Shown piece after piece: positions 17,502 to 26,223 of a stretch of 64,000 bases of DNA. This DNA is from Pseudomonas sp. FP2196. GTDB lineage: Bacteria > Pseudomonadota > Gammaproteobacteria > Pseudomonadales > Pseudomonadaceae. Positions within the stretch are counted from its first letter, which is position 1. Every line of letters begins with the position of its first letter. The translations under genes were made by a program, and so were the position numbers. Below the pieces are notes generated by a model, which was given only the letters and a program-made list of their open reading frames with translations, was not told where the DNA came from and did not search any database. The DNA lies in contig NZ_CP117445.1 in assembly GCF_030687715.1 (NCBI RefSeq), forward strand, positions 5,666,501 to 5,730,500, in the 5' to 3' direction.

Positions 17502-18389
17502 ATGCGCCGCCTGCTCACCGGCTGTTTCGTCACCCTGCTGCTATTGCTCAACACCCTGATCCTGATCGGGCCGTTGATGGTGTTTGCCCTGCTCAAACTG
17601 GTAGCGCCCGGGCGCTGGCGTGATTACGCGTCGGGGGCGGTAATGTGGATCGCCGAGACCTGGGCAGAAATCGACAAGCTGATATTTCGCCTGTGCATTC
17701 CTACTCAATGGGACATTCGCGGCGGTGATGACCTGCGCGGTGACACCTCTTATCTGGTGGTCAGCAATCACCAGTCGTGGGTCGACATTCCGGCACTGAT
17801 CCAGACCCTCAACCGGCGCACGCCGTTCTTCAAGTTCTTCCTCAAGAAAGAACTGATCTGGGTACCGTTCCTGGGTCTGGCCTGGTGGGCGCTGGATTAC
17901 CCGTTCATGAAGCGCTACACCAAGGCATTCCTGGCGAAGAACCCGGAACTGGCGGGCAAGGATCTGGAAATCACCAAGCAGGCCTGCGAGCTGTTCAAGC
18001 GCCAGCCGGTGACCGTGGTGAATTATCTGGAAGGCACCCGCTACACCGCCGCCAAAAGCGCGCAGCAACGATCACCGTTCAATCACCTGCTCAAGCCCAA
18101 GGCGGGCGGCGTGGCTTTTGTACTGGCGGCGATGGGTGAACAACTGGACGCGATTCTCGATGTGACGGTGGTTTATCCACAGGCGAAGATTCCCGGCTTC
18201 TGGGATTTGATCAGCGGTAACGTGCCGCGCGTGATCATCGACATCCAGACCCGCGAACTCGACCCGGCGCTGTGGCAGGGCGATTATGAAAACGATCCGG
18301 TGTTTCGCCAGAAGGTCCAGAGCTGGGTCAACCAGCTCTGGACCGAGAAAGATCAGCGCATCGCTGAACTGAAGAACGGGCGCGGCTGA
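17502..18389 (+). CDS. PlsC-family lysophospholipid acyltransferase (YihG-like)
   Basis: A membrane-bound acyltransferase of about 295 aa that transfers an acyl chain to a lysophospholipid. N-terminal helix (CFVTLLLLLNTLILIGPLMV), then the HX4D catalytic motif NHQSWVD (H90, D95) and the substrate-binding EGTR (from about E177). The length and long N-terminal hydrophobic segment match YihG-type rather than classical PlsC. The start is uncertain: ATG 17469 gives 11 more residues, but 17502 (MRRLLTGCF) leaves room for a promoter with TATCAT as the -10. It converges on the DUF2780 gene, ending one base before that gene's stop. Confidence 0.88.
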   Translation: MRRLLTGCFVTLLLLLNTLILIGPLMVFALLKLVAPGRWRDYASGAVMWIAETWAEIDKLIFRLCIPTQWDIRGGDDLRGDTSYLVVSNHQSWVDIPALIQTLNRRTPFFKFFLKKELIWVPFLGLAWWALDYPFMKRYTKAFLAKNPELAGKDLEITKQACELFKRQPVTVVNYLEGTRYTAAKSAQQRSPFNHLLKPKAGGVAFVLAAMGEQLDAILDVTVVYPQAKIPGFWDLISGNVPRVIIDIQTRELDPALWQGDYENDPVFRQKVQSWVNQLWTEKDQRIAELKNGRG

Positions 18390-18390
18390 A

Positions 18391-18948
18391 TCAGCTACCG
18401 GTGCCAGTGCCCCAGATGCTGCCCAGACTGCTCAGCAGCGAACCGCCGACGCCTTGCTGACCGAGATACTGCAGCAGCACCGGGGCAAACTGGCCGATCA
18501 TGCCGCTGTCCATGCCCAGCGCGCTGAAGGCATTGTTCAGGTCATTGGTGTCCTTGACGTTGCCCAAGGCGTTTTCCAGACCGGCGGACTTGCCCGACGA
18601 GCCGAGCAAGGCGCCCAGCGCCGCCAGATTACCGCTGCCCCCGGACAACTTGTCGATGCCCGGCACTTCCTTGGCCAGCTGTGAATAATCGGTGCTGCTC
18701 AACTGATTCTTCGCCAGCCCGAGCATCGCACTGGTGCCGCCCACGGCTTGCTCCGGCGTGACATCCAGCGCGCTCAGGGCACTGAGCAAACCGGCGGTTT
18801 CCGACGTCGGCGCCGCAGCGGCCGCCTTATCACCGCCCTGCATGCCCGAAACGGCACCGGCGACGTCGTTCAGGCTGAAACCGGCAAACACCGGGCCGGC
18901 CGCCAGGGTCAGGAGCGATGCCAAGGCAAAACCGCGTGAAATCTTCAT
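18391..18948 (-). CDS. Exported DUF2780 protein
   Basis: A 185-aa protein with a clear signal peptide (LASLLTLAAGPVFAG, cleavage near residue 22), a Gly/Ala/Ser-rich low-complexity linker and helical repeats rich in Leu-Gly (GLLSALSALDVTPEQAVGGT; LGMDSGMIGQFAPVLLQYLG). The features fit the DUF2780 family of periplasmic proteins related to Vibrio VcgC/VcgE. Function is unknown. It stands alone and converges on the acyltransferase gene. Confidence 0.82.
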   Translation of the reverse strand: MKISRGFALASLLTLAAGPVFAGFSLNDVAGAVSGMQGGDKAAAAAPTSETAGLLSALSALDVTPEQAVGGTSAMLGLAKNQLSSTDYSQLAKEVPGIDKLSGGSGNLAALGALLGSSGKSAGLENALGNVKDTNDLNNAFSALGMDSGMIGQFAPVLLQYLGQQGVGGSLLSSLGSIWGTGTGS

Positions 18949-19327
18949 TCAGACATCCTCTTGCGCTGTGGAAACCACCCGTTGAACAGGCGGTGAAACT
19001 GCCGGTTTGACAGGGTATCTGCCGGCATGTTCCTCGCCTGCGCATCCATTTTCAGCAATGCCACGTGGATAGAACGTGAAATCGGGATGCCCTCGCGATG
19101 AATGGCATCAGCAACTTTTGAGTGCAGAAGATCAAAAGATCGCAGCCTTCGGCAGCTCCTACAGGGACCGTGTACGAGCTGCCGAAGGCTGCGATCCTTT
19201 AGGCCATTTATTAGCGATTAAATGAAAGCCTTACTTCAAATGGATTTAGATACCTGTCAGATCTGACAGTTGTCGGCAATCCATATCAAAGCGAATATTT
19301 CTGCTCCTTTTATGTAACGGAGTACAA
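18949..19327. other. Intergenic region at the join of two conserved gene blocks
   Basis: About 380 bases. It holds one family A REP pair (19130-19200) and an AT-richer stretch leading into the small exported-protein gene, with GATACCTGTCAGATCTGACA containing the 10-bp palindrome TGTCAGATCTGACA near 19254-19267. No gene was seen. Confidence 0.6.
19130..19200. repeat. REP-like inverted repeat, family A
   Basis: Facing AAGATCGCAGCCTTCGGCAG and complementary arms around ACAGGGACCGTGT. One substitution (TACGAGCTG) lies in the right arm. Confidence 0.85.
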
Positions 19328-19642
19328 ATGATGAAGCAGAAAATCACCACCGGCGTTTTGCTCAGTCTGGCCATGATGAGCACTGTTTATGCAGCTACGT
19401 GCCCGACTCTCTCAGTGACCCACTCTCAGGGTGCCGAGGATCTCACCTTCACCTCTGCACGCCTTAAAAACAAAGACGCACCCAACTCGGTTGTTATTTG
19501 CCGGTATGAAGGCAAGGACGATCTCGGCGCCTCGACCGGCTATCGAAACGGGACCCCGGTTAAAGCCACCGGGAGCAACTGGAAGGGTGATGACTGTGCT
19601 ACTGCTGACGGTGACGCCAGCAAATGCTCGTTCAAAGAATAA
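19328..19642 (+). CDS. Small exported cysteine-containing protein
   Basis: A 104-aa protein with a signal peptide (MMKQKITTGVLLSLAMMSTV..., cleavage near A22) and a mature part of about 80 residues holding four Cys (CPTL, VICRYEG, DDCATA, SKCSF), probably two disulphides. The VICRYEG...C...C layout is faintly like DUF3757 proteins, but I do not claim the family. GGAG lies 5 or 8 bases before two consecutive ATGs (19328, 19331). The gene has lower GC than its neighbours and its own terminator, so it may be an acquired or fast-evolving secreted factor. Confidence 0.75.
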   Translation: MMKQKITTGVLLSLAMMSTVYAATCPTLSVTHSQGAEDLTFTSARLKNKDAPNSVVICRYEGKDDLGASTGYRNGTPVKATGSNWKGDDCATADGDASKCSFKE

Positions 19643-19649
19643 AAACCAA

Positions 19650-19686
19650 CTTAAAAAAAAAGGCAACCCGACAGGTTGCCCTTTTT
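19650..19686. terminator. Bidirectional terminator between the small exported gene and fdhA
   Basis: 7-bp stem GGCAACC / GGTTGCC with loop CGACA, preceded by nine or more A and followed by five T. It can end transcription from both sides; fdhA ends 20 bases to the right on the other strand. Confidence 0.88.
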
Positions 19687-19700
19687 CGTGGGAGCGAAAC

Positions 19701-20900
19701 TTACGCCGCACTAAACAACTTATGCGGATCAATCACAAACTTCTTCGGCACACCCGCATCGAACTCGCCGTAACCTTCCGGCGCCTGATCGAGGCTGATC
19801 ACCTGCACGCCCACCACTTCGGCAATGTTAATGCGATCCCACATGATCGCCTGCATCAATTGGCGGTTGTACTTCATGACCGGCGTCTGGCCAGTGTGGA
19901 AGCTGTGCGACTTGGCCCAGCCCAGACCGAAACGAATACTCAGGCTGCCCATTTTCGCGGCGGCGTCGACGGCACCCGGATCTTCAGTGACGTACAGGCC
20001 CGGAATGCCGATTTTGCCTGCCACGCGCACCACGCCCATCAGCGAGTTGAGCACGGTGGCCGGTGCTTCGGATTTCACCCCGTCGTGGCCGTGGCCGCGC
20101 GCTTCGAAGCCCACGCAATCCACGGCGCAATCGACTTCCGGCTCGCCCAGCAGAGCGGCGATCTGTTCGTGCAGCGGCGTGTCCTTGGACAGGTCGACGA
20201 TTTCAAAACCCTGCGCCTTGGCGTGGGCCAGGCGGATGGTGTTGACGTCGCCGACGATCACAACCGCCGCACCGAGCAGGCGCGCCGAAGCGGCGGCGGC
20301 GAGACCGACCGGGCCGGCGCCGGCAATGTAAACGGTACTGCCCGGGCCAACACCGGCAGTCACCGCACCGTGGTAACCGGTCGGCAGGATGTCGGACAGG
20401 CAGGTCAGGTCGCGGATTTTCTCCATGGCCTTGTCGCGATCCGGCAGTTTCAGCAGGTTGAAGTCGGCGTAGGGGACCAGCACGTATTCGGCCTGGCCAC
20501 CGGTCCAGTCGCCCATGTCGACGTAACCGTAAGCGCCGCCGGCACGGGCCGGGTTGACGGTCAGGCAGACGCCGGTGTGTTGCTCCTTGCAGGAACGGCA
20601 ACGCCCGCAAGCCACGTTGAACGGAACGGAAACCAGGTCGCCGATTTTCAGGTTTTCGACGTCGGAGCCTTTTTCGATCACCTCGCCGGTGATTTCATGG
20701 CCCAGCACCAGACCGGTCTGCGCCGTGGTACGGCCGCGCACCATGTGTTGGTCGGAGCCGCAGATGTTGGTGGAAACCACTTTGAGAATGACCCCGTGCT
20801 CGATCTTGCGACCGCGCGGGTCCTGCATTTTCGGATAGTCGATTTTCTGTACTTCGACCTTGCCAGCGCCGAGATACACCACACCACGATTGCCAGACAT
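19701..20900 (-). CDS. fdhA: Glutathione-independent formaldehyde dehydrogenase
   Basis: A 399-aa NAD-dependent medium-chain zinc dehydrogenase that oxidises formaldehyde to formate. Catalytic-zinc ligands are C47 (NICGSD) and the GHE His (LVLGHE); the structural-zinc cysteines lie in CGRCRSCKEQHTGVC. A Rossmann motif (AGAGPVGLAA) follows. It closely matches Pseudomonas formaldehyde dehydrogenases. It is last in the glyA-soxBDAG-purU-fdhA series, where it removes formaldehyde from the demethylations. The 200-base gap to purU carries a REP pair. Confidence 0.97.
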   Translation of the reverse strand: MSGNRGVVYLGAGKVEVQKIDYPKMQDPRGRKIEHGVILKVVSTNICGSDQHMVRGRTTAQTGLVLGHEITGEVIEKGSDVENLKIGDLVSVPFNVACGRCRSCKEQHTGVCLTVNPARAGGAYGYVDMGDWTGGQAEYVLVPYADFNLLKLPDRDKAMEKIRDLTCLSDILPTGYHGAVTAGVGPGSTVYIAGAGPVGLAAAASARLLGAAVVIVGDVNTIRLAHAKAQGFEIVDLSKDTPLHEQIAALLGEPEVDCAVDCVGFEARGHGHDGVKSEAPATVLNSLMGVVRVAGKIGIPGLYVTEDPGAVDAAAKMGSLSIRFGLGWAKSHSFHTGQTPVMKYNRQLMQAIMWDRINIAEVVGVQVISLDQAPEGYGEFDAGVPKKFVIDPHKLFSAA

Positions 20901-21002
20901 GCTTTCACCTCGCTGTTGTTTTTATGGAACCGCGTTGCCCAGGCAGGCAGCGCGTTGAGTGCTCGGGTACAGATGCTGTTTATGTGTTGCCTGTCAGGGC
21001 CT

Positions 21003-21096
21003 CATCGCTGGCAAGCCAGCTCCCACAGGGATTTGTGTCGTTTACAGAATCTAAATCCAACACCGAATCCTGTGGGAGCTGGCTTGCCAGCGATGG
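21003..21096. repeat. REP element pair, family C
   Basis: Inverted pair of the CATCGCTGGCAAGCCAGCTC element between purU and fdhA, inside a presumed transcription unit. Confidence 0.88.
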
Positions 21097-21100
21097 CGAT

Positions 21101-21958
21101 CTAGAGAACGACCGTACGATTGGCGTTGAGAAACACCCTCCGCTCAATGTGATACCCAACCGCCCGCGCCAGCGTCAGGCCTTCAATATCGCGCCCCTTG
21201 GCAATCAGATCCTCAGGGTAATGACTGTGATCCACCGCCTCGACGCCCTGGGCGATGATCGGCCCCTCGTCGAGGTCGTTATTGATGTAGTGCGCTGTCG
21301 CGCCGACCAGTTTCACGCCCTTGTTGTAGGCCTGGTGATAAGGCTTGGCACCCTTGAAGCCCGGCAACAACGAGTGATGGATGTTGATCGCCTTGCCATC
21401 AAGCTTGCGGCACAGCTCCGGCGACAACACCTGCATGTAACGGGCGAGGATCACCAGTTCGGCGCCGGACTCTTCGATCACCTGCAAGACCCGACGCTCC
21501 TGCGACGGTTTGTCGTTGGGATCGAGGGGGAAATGGTAGTAGGGAATCTGGTGCCAGTCGGCCAACGGCTTGAGATCCGGGTGGTTGGACACCACCGCCG
21601 CCACGTCCATCGATAACTGGCCGATGCGCTGGCGGTAGAGCAAGTCGTTGAGGCAGTGATCGGCCTTGGAGACCATGATCACCACTTTTGGCCGGTAGTT
21701 CGGCGCGGTCAGCTCGAAGATCATGCCGAAGGCCTGGCCACGCTCGGCGAGGCCGGCACGGAAAGCTTGTTCGTCGAAGCCGTCGGGCTGGCGGAATTCC
21801 ACACGAATGAAAAAACGCCCGGAGAGGCGGTCATCGAAGGAATGGTGCTCGGTGACGTAGCAGCCCTGCTCGAACAGAAAACGCGTCACCGCGTCCACGG
21901 TGCCGAGGACGCTGGGGCAGTCGGCGGTCAGAATCCATGTGTCTGGGGCGCGGCTCAT
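21101..21958 (-). CDS. purU: Formyltetrahydrofolate deformylase
   Basis: A 285-aa protein. N-terminal ACT domain (TWILTADCPSVLGTVDAVTR) is followed by the formyltransferase-fold hydrolase with INIHHSLLPGFKGAKPYHQA and the catalytic-Asp segment GATAHYINNDLDEGPII. It hydrolyses 10-formyl-THF to formate and free THF, recycling THF loaded by sarcosine oxidase. It lies between soxG and fdhA on the same strand, the same context as in P. aeruginosa. Confidence 0.96.
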   Translation of the reverse strand: MSRAPDTWILTADCPSVLGTVDAVTRFLFEQGCYVTEHHSFDDRLSGRFFIRVEFRQPDGFDEQAFRAGLAERGQAFGMIFELTAPNYRPKVVIMVSKADHCLNDLLYRQRIGQLSMDVAAVVSNHPDLKPLADWHQIPYYHFPLDPNDKPSQERRVLQVIEESGAELVILARYMQVLSPELCRKLDGKAINIHHSLLPGFKGAKPYHQAYNKGVKLVGATAHYINNDLDEGPIIAQGVEAVDHSHYPEDLIAKGRDIEGLTLARAVGYHIERRVFLNANRTVVL

Positions 21959-22033
21959 GGTGCGGTGACTCCTGTTTCAACAACGGTGAGCAGAGTGAAC
22001 GCTGAACTGGGCTGACCTGCGCTGAACTGCTTT

Positions 22034-22063
22034 TGTGGTGACGGGATTTATCCCCTCGCCACA
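22034..22063. repeat. REP-like element, family D (single)
   Basis: One copy of TGTGGTGACGGGATTTATCC...CCACA, an imperfect palindrome, between soxG and purU. A paired version occurs at 30924-31058. Confidence 0.7.
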
Positions 22064-22089
22064 GAAGCAGGCACGATGGCCATTCAGTG

Positions 22090-22722
22090 TCAGGCCTGGA
22101 CGCTGAGGCCGTACTCGGCCGAAGCATCCTGCAACCACAACCACCAGTAATCCGAAAAGCTGCGACGGATCAGCAACTCCCAAGTGTCTTCAGCGGTATG
22201 GCGAATCATCAGCTGCGACTTGGCGAACACCGTCCCGACCGCTTTACCGACCGGAAAGTTGTTCGGATGCACGTCATAGCTGGTGGACTTCATCAGTACC
22301 TGACGCACATTCGGCCCGCTCAGTTCGAGCAGTTGCTGGCCGCCGCTGACGTTGACGATTGCAATGTGCAGATCGCCCAGCGCTTCGCGCAGTTTCTGCT
22401 CGGCGGCGAACTCTTCACCGCTTGGCACGATCAGAAGCCACTCGTCCGGCCCCATCCATTGCAGGCTGGTTTCGCCTTTGACGATCACGCTCAGGGCGCC
22501 GGGCAGTTCGATGCCCAGGGCCTGGTGTACGCCAGCGGCGAAGGCGGCATCGTGGCCATCGCCACGAATGGTCAGGTGGCCGAGGAGTTTTTTCTCACGC
22601 ACGATCACGCCGGCGTTCTTGCGGCCCTTGCCGACCAGGCTGGCGAGGTCGGCATGGTGCAGCGACGACTCGGCACGGGCACCGGTGGTTGGGCGTTGTT
22701 GGTACACGTTGGCTGTGGTCAT
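22090..22722 (-). CDS. soxG: Sarcosine oxidase gamma subunit
   Basis: A 210-aa subunit of the heterotetrameric sarcosine oxidase (GcvT/YgfZ-like fold; residues such as LHHADLASLVGKGRKNAG and SLQWMGPDEWLLI). It forms part of the interface with the alpha subunit's folate domain. The frame stays open upstream through a REP element, but MTTANVYQQRP at 22722, preceded by AGGAAGG-type bases, is the start. It lies 143 bases after soxA. Confidence 0.95.
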   Translation of the reverse strand: MTTANVYQQRPTTGARAESSLHHADLASLVGKGRKNAGVIVREKKLLGHLTIRGDGHDAAFAAGVHQALGIELPGALSVIVKGETSLQWMGPDEWLLIVPSGEEFAAEQKLREALGDLHIAIVNVSGGQQLLELSGPNVRQVLMKSTSYDVHPNNFPVGKAVGTVFAKSQLMIRHTAEDTWELLIRRSFSDYWWLWLQDASAEYGLSVQA

Positions 22723-22772
22723 AAAGCACCTTCCTGAATTCTGTTGGTTCCTGCGGTGGCTGATCTGCCGCT

Positions 22773-22836
22773 TTCGCGAGCAGGCTCGCTCCCACAGGTG
22801 AACGCGGTCGAATGTGGGAGCGAGCCTGCTCGCGAA
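22773..22836. repeat. REP element pair, family B
   Basis: Inverted pair of TCGCGAGCAGGCTCGCTCCC between soxA and soxG, inside the operon. Confidence 0.88.
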
Positions 22837-22865
22837 TAGCCGCCCGCCCACAGTTCTCGAGACCA

Positions 22866-25800
22866 TCAAATGTTCTGGCGATCACCCTTCGGATCGAAGA
22901 ACACCGAAGAAACGATCTCTGCCTCGATCACGCTGCCATCGGCCAGCGGCGCAAACACCCGCTCACCCATGCGTTTCAGACCGCCCTTGACCACGCCCAT
23001 GGCAAACGAATAACCGAGGGAGTTGTGCGCGTAACTGGAGGTCACGTGGCCGACCATGGTCATCGGGATCGCCTGCTTGGTGTTGAACACCAGTTGCGCA
23101 CCTTCCGGCAGCCATTTGGTCGGGTCGATCGGCTTCAAGCCGACCAGTTGCTTACGCTGATCCTTCACGCAGTCTTCACGGTTCATGCCGCGCTGGCCGA
23201 TCCACGAGAACGGTTTGGTGCGACCTACACACCAGCCCATGTTCAGGTCGTCCGGGGTCATCGAGCCGTCGGTGTCCTGACCGACGATGATGAAACCCTT
23301 CTCGGCCCGCAGCACGTGCATGGTTTCAGTGCCGTACGGGGTCAGGTTGTACGGCTTGCCGGCCTCGACGATTTTCTCCAGCACGCCCATCGCATAGTCG
23401 GCCTGCACGTTGACTTCGTATGACAGCTCACCGGTAAACGAGATACGGAACACCCGCGCCGGCACACCGCCGACCAGACCTTCTTTCCAGGTCATGAACG
23501 GGAACGCTTCGTTGCTCAGATCGATATCAGTCACGGCGCTGAGCAGCTTGCGGCTGTTCGGGCCGGACAGGGTCATGGTCGCCCAGTGGTCGGTGACGGA
23601 GGTGAAATACACCTTCATGTCCGGCCATTCGGTCTGGTGGTACAGCTCCAACCATTGCAGCACGCGCGCGGCGCCGCCGGTGGTGGTGGTCATGACGAAA
23701 TGGTTGTCGGCCAGACACGCCGTGACACCGTCGTCGAAGACCATGCCGTCTTCTTTGCACATCAGGCCGTAACGCGCCTTGCCCACGTCGAGCTTGGTCC
23801 AGGCGTTGGTGTACACGCGGTTGAGGAACTCGCGGGCATCCGGGCCTTGAATGTCGATTTTGCCCAGCGTCGAGGCGTCGAGCAGGCCGACGCTGTCGCG
23901 CACGGCTTTGCATTCGCGCTTCACGGCAGCGTGCAGGTCTTCACCGTTTTTCGGGAAGTACCATGGGCGTTTCCACTGGCCGACGTCTTCAAACTCGGCG
24001 CCGCTCTTCACATGCCAGGCATGCAGTGCGGTGTAGCGAACCGGTTCGAAGATGTGCCCACAGTGACGGCCGGCCACGGCGCCGAAGGTGACCGGCGTGT
24101 AGTTCGGGCGGAACATCGTGGTGCCCATCTGCGGGATGGTCACGTTCAGCGAACGGGCGGCGATGGCCAGACCGTTGACGTTGCCGAGCTTGCCCTGATC
24201 GGTGCCGAAGCCCAGTGCGGTGTAGCGTTTGACGTGCTCGACCGACTCGAAACCTTCGCGGGTCGCCAGTTCGATGGCGGCGGCGGTGACGTCGTTTTGC
24301 AGGTCGACGAATTGCTTCGGTGCGCGGGCCGTGCCCTTTTCATGCGGCACCTGGAACAGCGCCAGCGTCGGCTCTTCGAGGCGGCTCAGGGCTTTCGGCA
24401 GAGTGCCTTCGACCGCAGCGAAACCGGCTTCACTGGCAGCACGCACGCCACCTTCAAAACCATCGGCCAGAGAATCGCCGAGACCGTAGACGCCGTTGAT
24501 GCCACCGACGCACACGCGTTTCTGCGGGGCTTCGCCCGGGATGAAACCGAGGATGTCTTCGCGCCAGGTCGGCTTGCCACCCAAGTGCGAGGCCAGGTGA
24601 ACCACCGGGCTGTAACCGCCGGAGCTGGCGACCACATCGCAGTCGAGCCATTCGCCCGGGCTGGTCACGGCATGCGCCTTCACATCAATTGCGGCGATGC
24701 GGGCAGCGGTGACGCGCTTGCTGCCACGGGCCTCGATCACGGCGCTGCCGGTGAGAATGCGGATGCCTTTGGCGCGGGCTTCTTCCACCAATGCACCGCG
24801 CGGATTGCTGCGGGCGTCGGCGATGGCGACCACTTGCAGACTGGCGTCGAGCCAATCCAGAGCCACGCGATAGGCGTGATCATTGTTGGTCGACAGCACC
24901 AGTTTTTTACCTGGCGCCACGCCGTAACGGCGCACGTAAGTCGAGACAGCACCGGCAAGCATGTTGCCCGGCACGTCGTTGTTGCCGTAGACCAGCGGAC
25001 GCTCGCAAGCGCCGGTCGCCAGCACCACACGCTTGGCACGAACGCGGTGAATGCGCTGACGCACCTGACCGATCGGTGCGCGGTCGCCGAGGTGATCGGT
25101 GAGGCGTTCGTGAATGGTCAGGAAGTTGTGGTCGTGGTAACCGTTGACCGTGGCGCGCGGCAACAGCAGCACGTCCGGGGTGTCCTTCAATTCGGCGATG
25201 ACGCTGGCAACCCAATCCATCGCCGGTTTGCCGTCGAGGCTTTCGCGGGAATCAAGGAGGCTGCCGCCGAACTCTTCCTGCTCGTCAGCCAGAATCACCC
25301 GAGCACCACTGCGCGCAGCCGCCAGCGCCGCCGCGAGACCCGCTGGGCCGGCGCCGACGATCAGCACGTCGCAGTGCTGGTTCATGTAGTCGTAGGTGTC
25401 CGGATCGACTTCGGTCGGCGAACGGCCCAAACCGGCGGCCTTACGAATGTACTTCTCGTAAGTCATCCAGAACGATTGCGGGTACATGAAGGTTTTGTAG
25501 TAGAAACCCGGCGGCATCAGCTTGCCGCCGACCTTGCCGAGAATGCCCATCATGTCGTTGTTGACGTTGGGCCAGCCGTTGGTGCTGGTGGCGACCAGAC
25601 CTTGGTACAGCGCCTGTTGGGTGGCGCGCACGTTCGGAATCTGCGTGGCTTCGGTCGCACCGATTTGCAGCACGGCGTTCGGCTCTTCGGCGCCAGCGGC
25701 GAAGATGCCGCGTGGACGCGAATACTTGAAGCTGCGGCCGATGATATCGACGCCGTTGGCGATCAGCGCGGCGGCCAGCGAGTCACCCTCGAAGCCTTTG

Positions 25801-25883
25801 TAGGTCTGGCCGTTGAAGGTGAAGCTCAGCACTTTGTTGCGGTCGATCCGTCCACCGTTGGACAGGCGATTGGTCTGGCTCAT
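22866..25883 (-). CDS. soxA: Sarcosine oxidase alpha subunit
   Basis: A 1005-aa subunit, the family's usual size. An N-terminal 2Fe-2S-like fold domain (SFTFNGQTYKGFEGDSLAAA) is followed by a nucleotide-binding domain with GAGPAGLAAALAAARSGARV (about 177-196) and a C-terminal aminomethyltransferase (GcvT-like) folate domain (about 600-1000). It carries NAD and the tetrahydrofolate site, where the methyl carbon is captured as 5,10-methylene-THF. It overlaps soxD by four bases. Confidence 0.97.
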   Translation of the reverse strand: MSQTNRLSNGGRIDRNKVLSFTFNGQTYKGFEGDSLAAALIANGVDIIGRSFKYSRPRGIFAAGAEEPNAVLQIGATEATQIPNVRATQQALYQGLVATSTNGWPNVNNDMMGILGKVGGKLMPPGFYYKTFMYPQSFWMTYEKYIRKAAGLGRSPTEVDPDTYDYMNQHCDVLIVGAGPAGLAAALAAARSGARVILADEQEEFGGSLLDSRESLDGKPAMDWVASVIAELKDTPDVLLLPRATVNGYHDHNFLTIHERLTDHLGDRAPIGQVRQRIHRVRAKRVVLATGACERPLVYGNNDVPGNMLAGAVSTYVRRYGVAPGKKLVLSTNNDHAYRVALDWLDASLQVVAIADARSNPRGALVEEARAKGIRILTGSAVIEARGSKRVTAARIAAIDVKAHAVTSPGEWLDCDVVASSGGYSPVVHLASHLGGKPTWREDILGFIPGEAPQKRVCVGGINGVYGLGDSLADGFEGGVRAASEAGFAAVEGTLPKALSRLEEPTLALFQVPHEKGTARAPKQFVDLQNDVTAAAIELATREGFESVEHVKRYTALGFGTDQGKLGNVNGLAIAARSLNVTIPQMGTTMFRPNYTPVTFGAVAGRHCGHIFEPVRYTALHAWHVKSGAEFEDVGQWKRPWYFPKNGEDLHAAVKRECKAVRDSVGLLDASTLGKIDIQGPDAREFLNRVYTNAWTKLDVGKARYGLMCKEDGMVFDDGVTACLADNHFVMTTTTGGAARVLQWLELYHQTEWPDMKVYFTSVTDHWATMTLSGPNSRKLLSAVTDIDLSNEAFPFMTWKEGLVGGVPARVFRISFTGELSYEVNVQADYAMGVLEKIVEAGKPYNLTPYGTETMHVLRAEKGFIIVGQDTDGSMTPDDLNMGWCVGRTKPFSWIGQRGMNREDCVKDQRKQLVGLKPIDPTKWLPEGAQLVFNTKQAIPMTMVGHVTSSYAHNSLGYSFAMGVVKGGLKRMGERVFAPLADGSVIEAEIVSSVFFDPKGDRQNI

Positions 25884-26209
25884 ACCTTCTCTCCCAGCGC
25901 CGTCGTGGCTGTTTTCGCCGTATCAGCCTTGTCGGTGAATTGCGGCTTGGTGCCGATCTTGTAGGTTTCGAGAATCTCGTAGGTCACGGTGTCGCGGGTG
26001 ACGTTGAAGTACTGGCGGCAACCGGCAACGTGATCCCACAATTCGTGGTGCAGACCGCGCGGGTTATCGCGGAAAAACATGTAGTCGCCCCACTCTTCAT
26101 CAGTGCAGGCACCAGGATCGAGCGGGCGCGGAATGTGCGCCTGACCGGATGCGTGGAATTCCTCTTCGGAGCGCAGTTCGCCGCAGTGAGGACAGAAGAT
26201 ATGCAACAT
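25880..26209 (-). CDS. soxD: Sarcosine oxidase delta subunit
   Basis: A 109-aa subunit with the zinc-binding N-terminus MLHIFCPHCGELRSEEEF (CxxC) and a later His/Cys pair (HVAGCRQYFNVTRDT). The C-terminal 20 residues are a variable Lys/Ala/Thr tail. It lies between soxB (14 bases) and soxA (4-base overlap), the standard soxBDAG order. Confidence 0.97.
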   Translation of the reverse strand: MLHIFCPHCGELRSEEEFHASGQAHIPRPLDPGACTDEEWGDYMFFRDNPRGLHHELWDHVAGCRQYFNVTRDTVTYEILETYKIGTKPQFTDKADTAKTATTALGEKV

Positions 26210-26223
26210 GGGGATTTCTCCTG

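Noticed and set aside
23586..25964. 792-codon open frame antisense to soxA
   Set aside because: A shadow of a highly biased GC-rich gene. Composition is rich in Gly/Val/His/Arg, with no motif or start signal.
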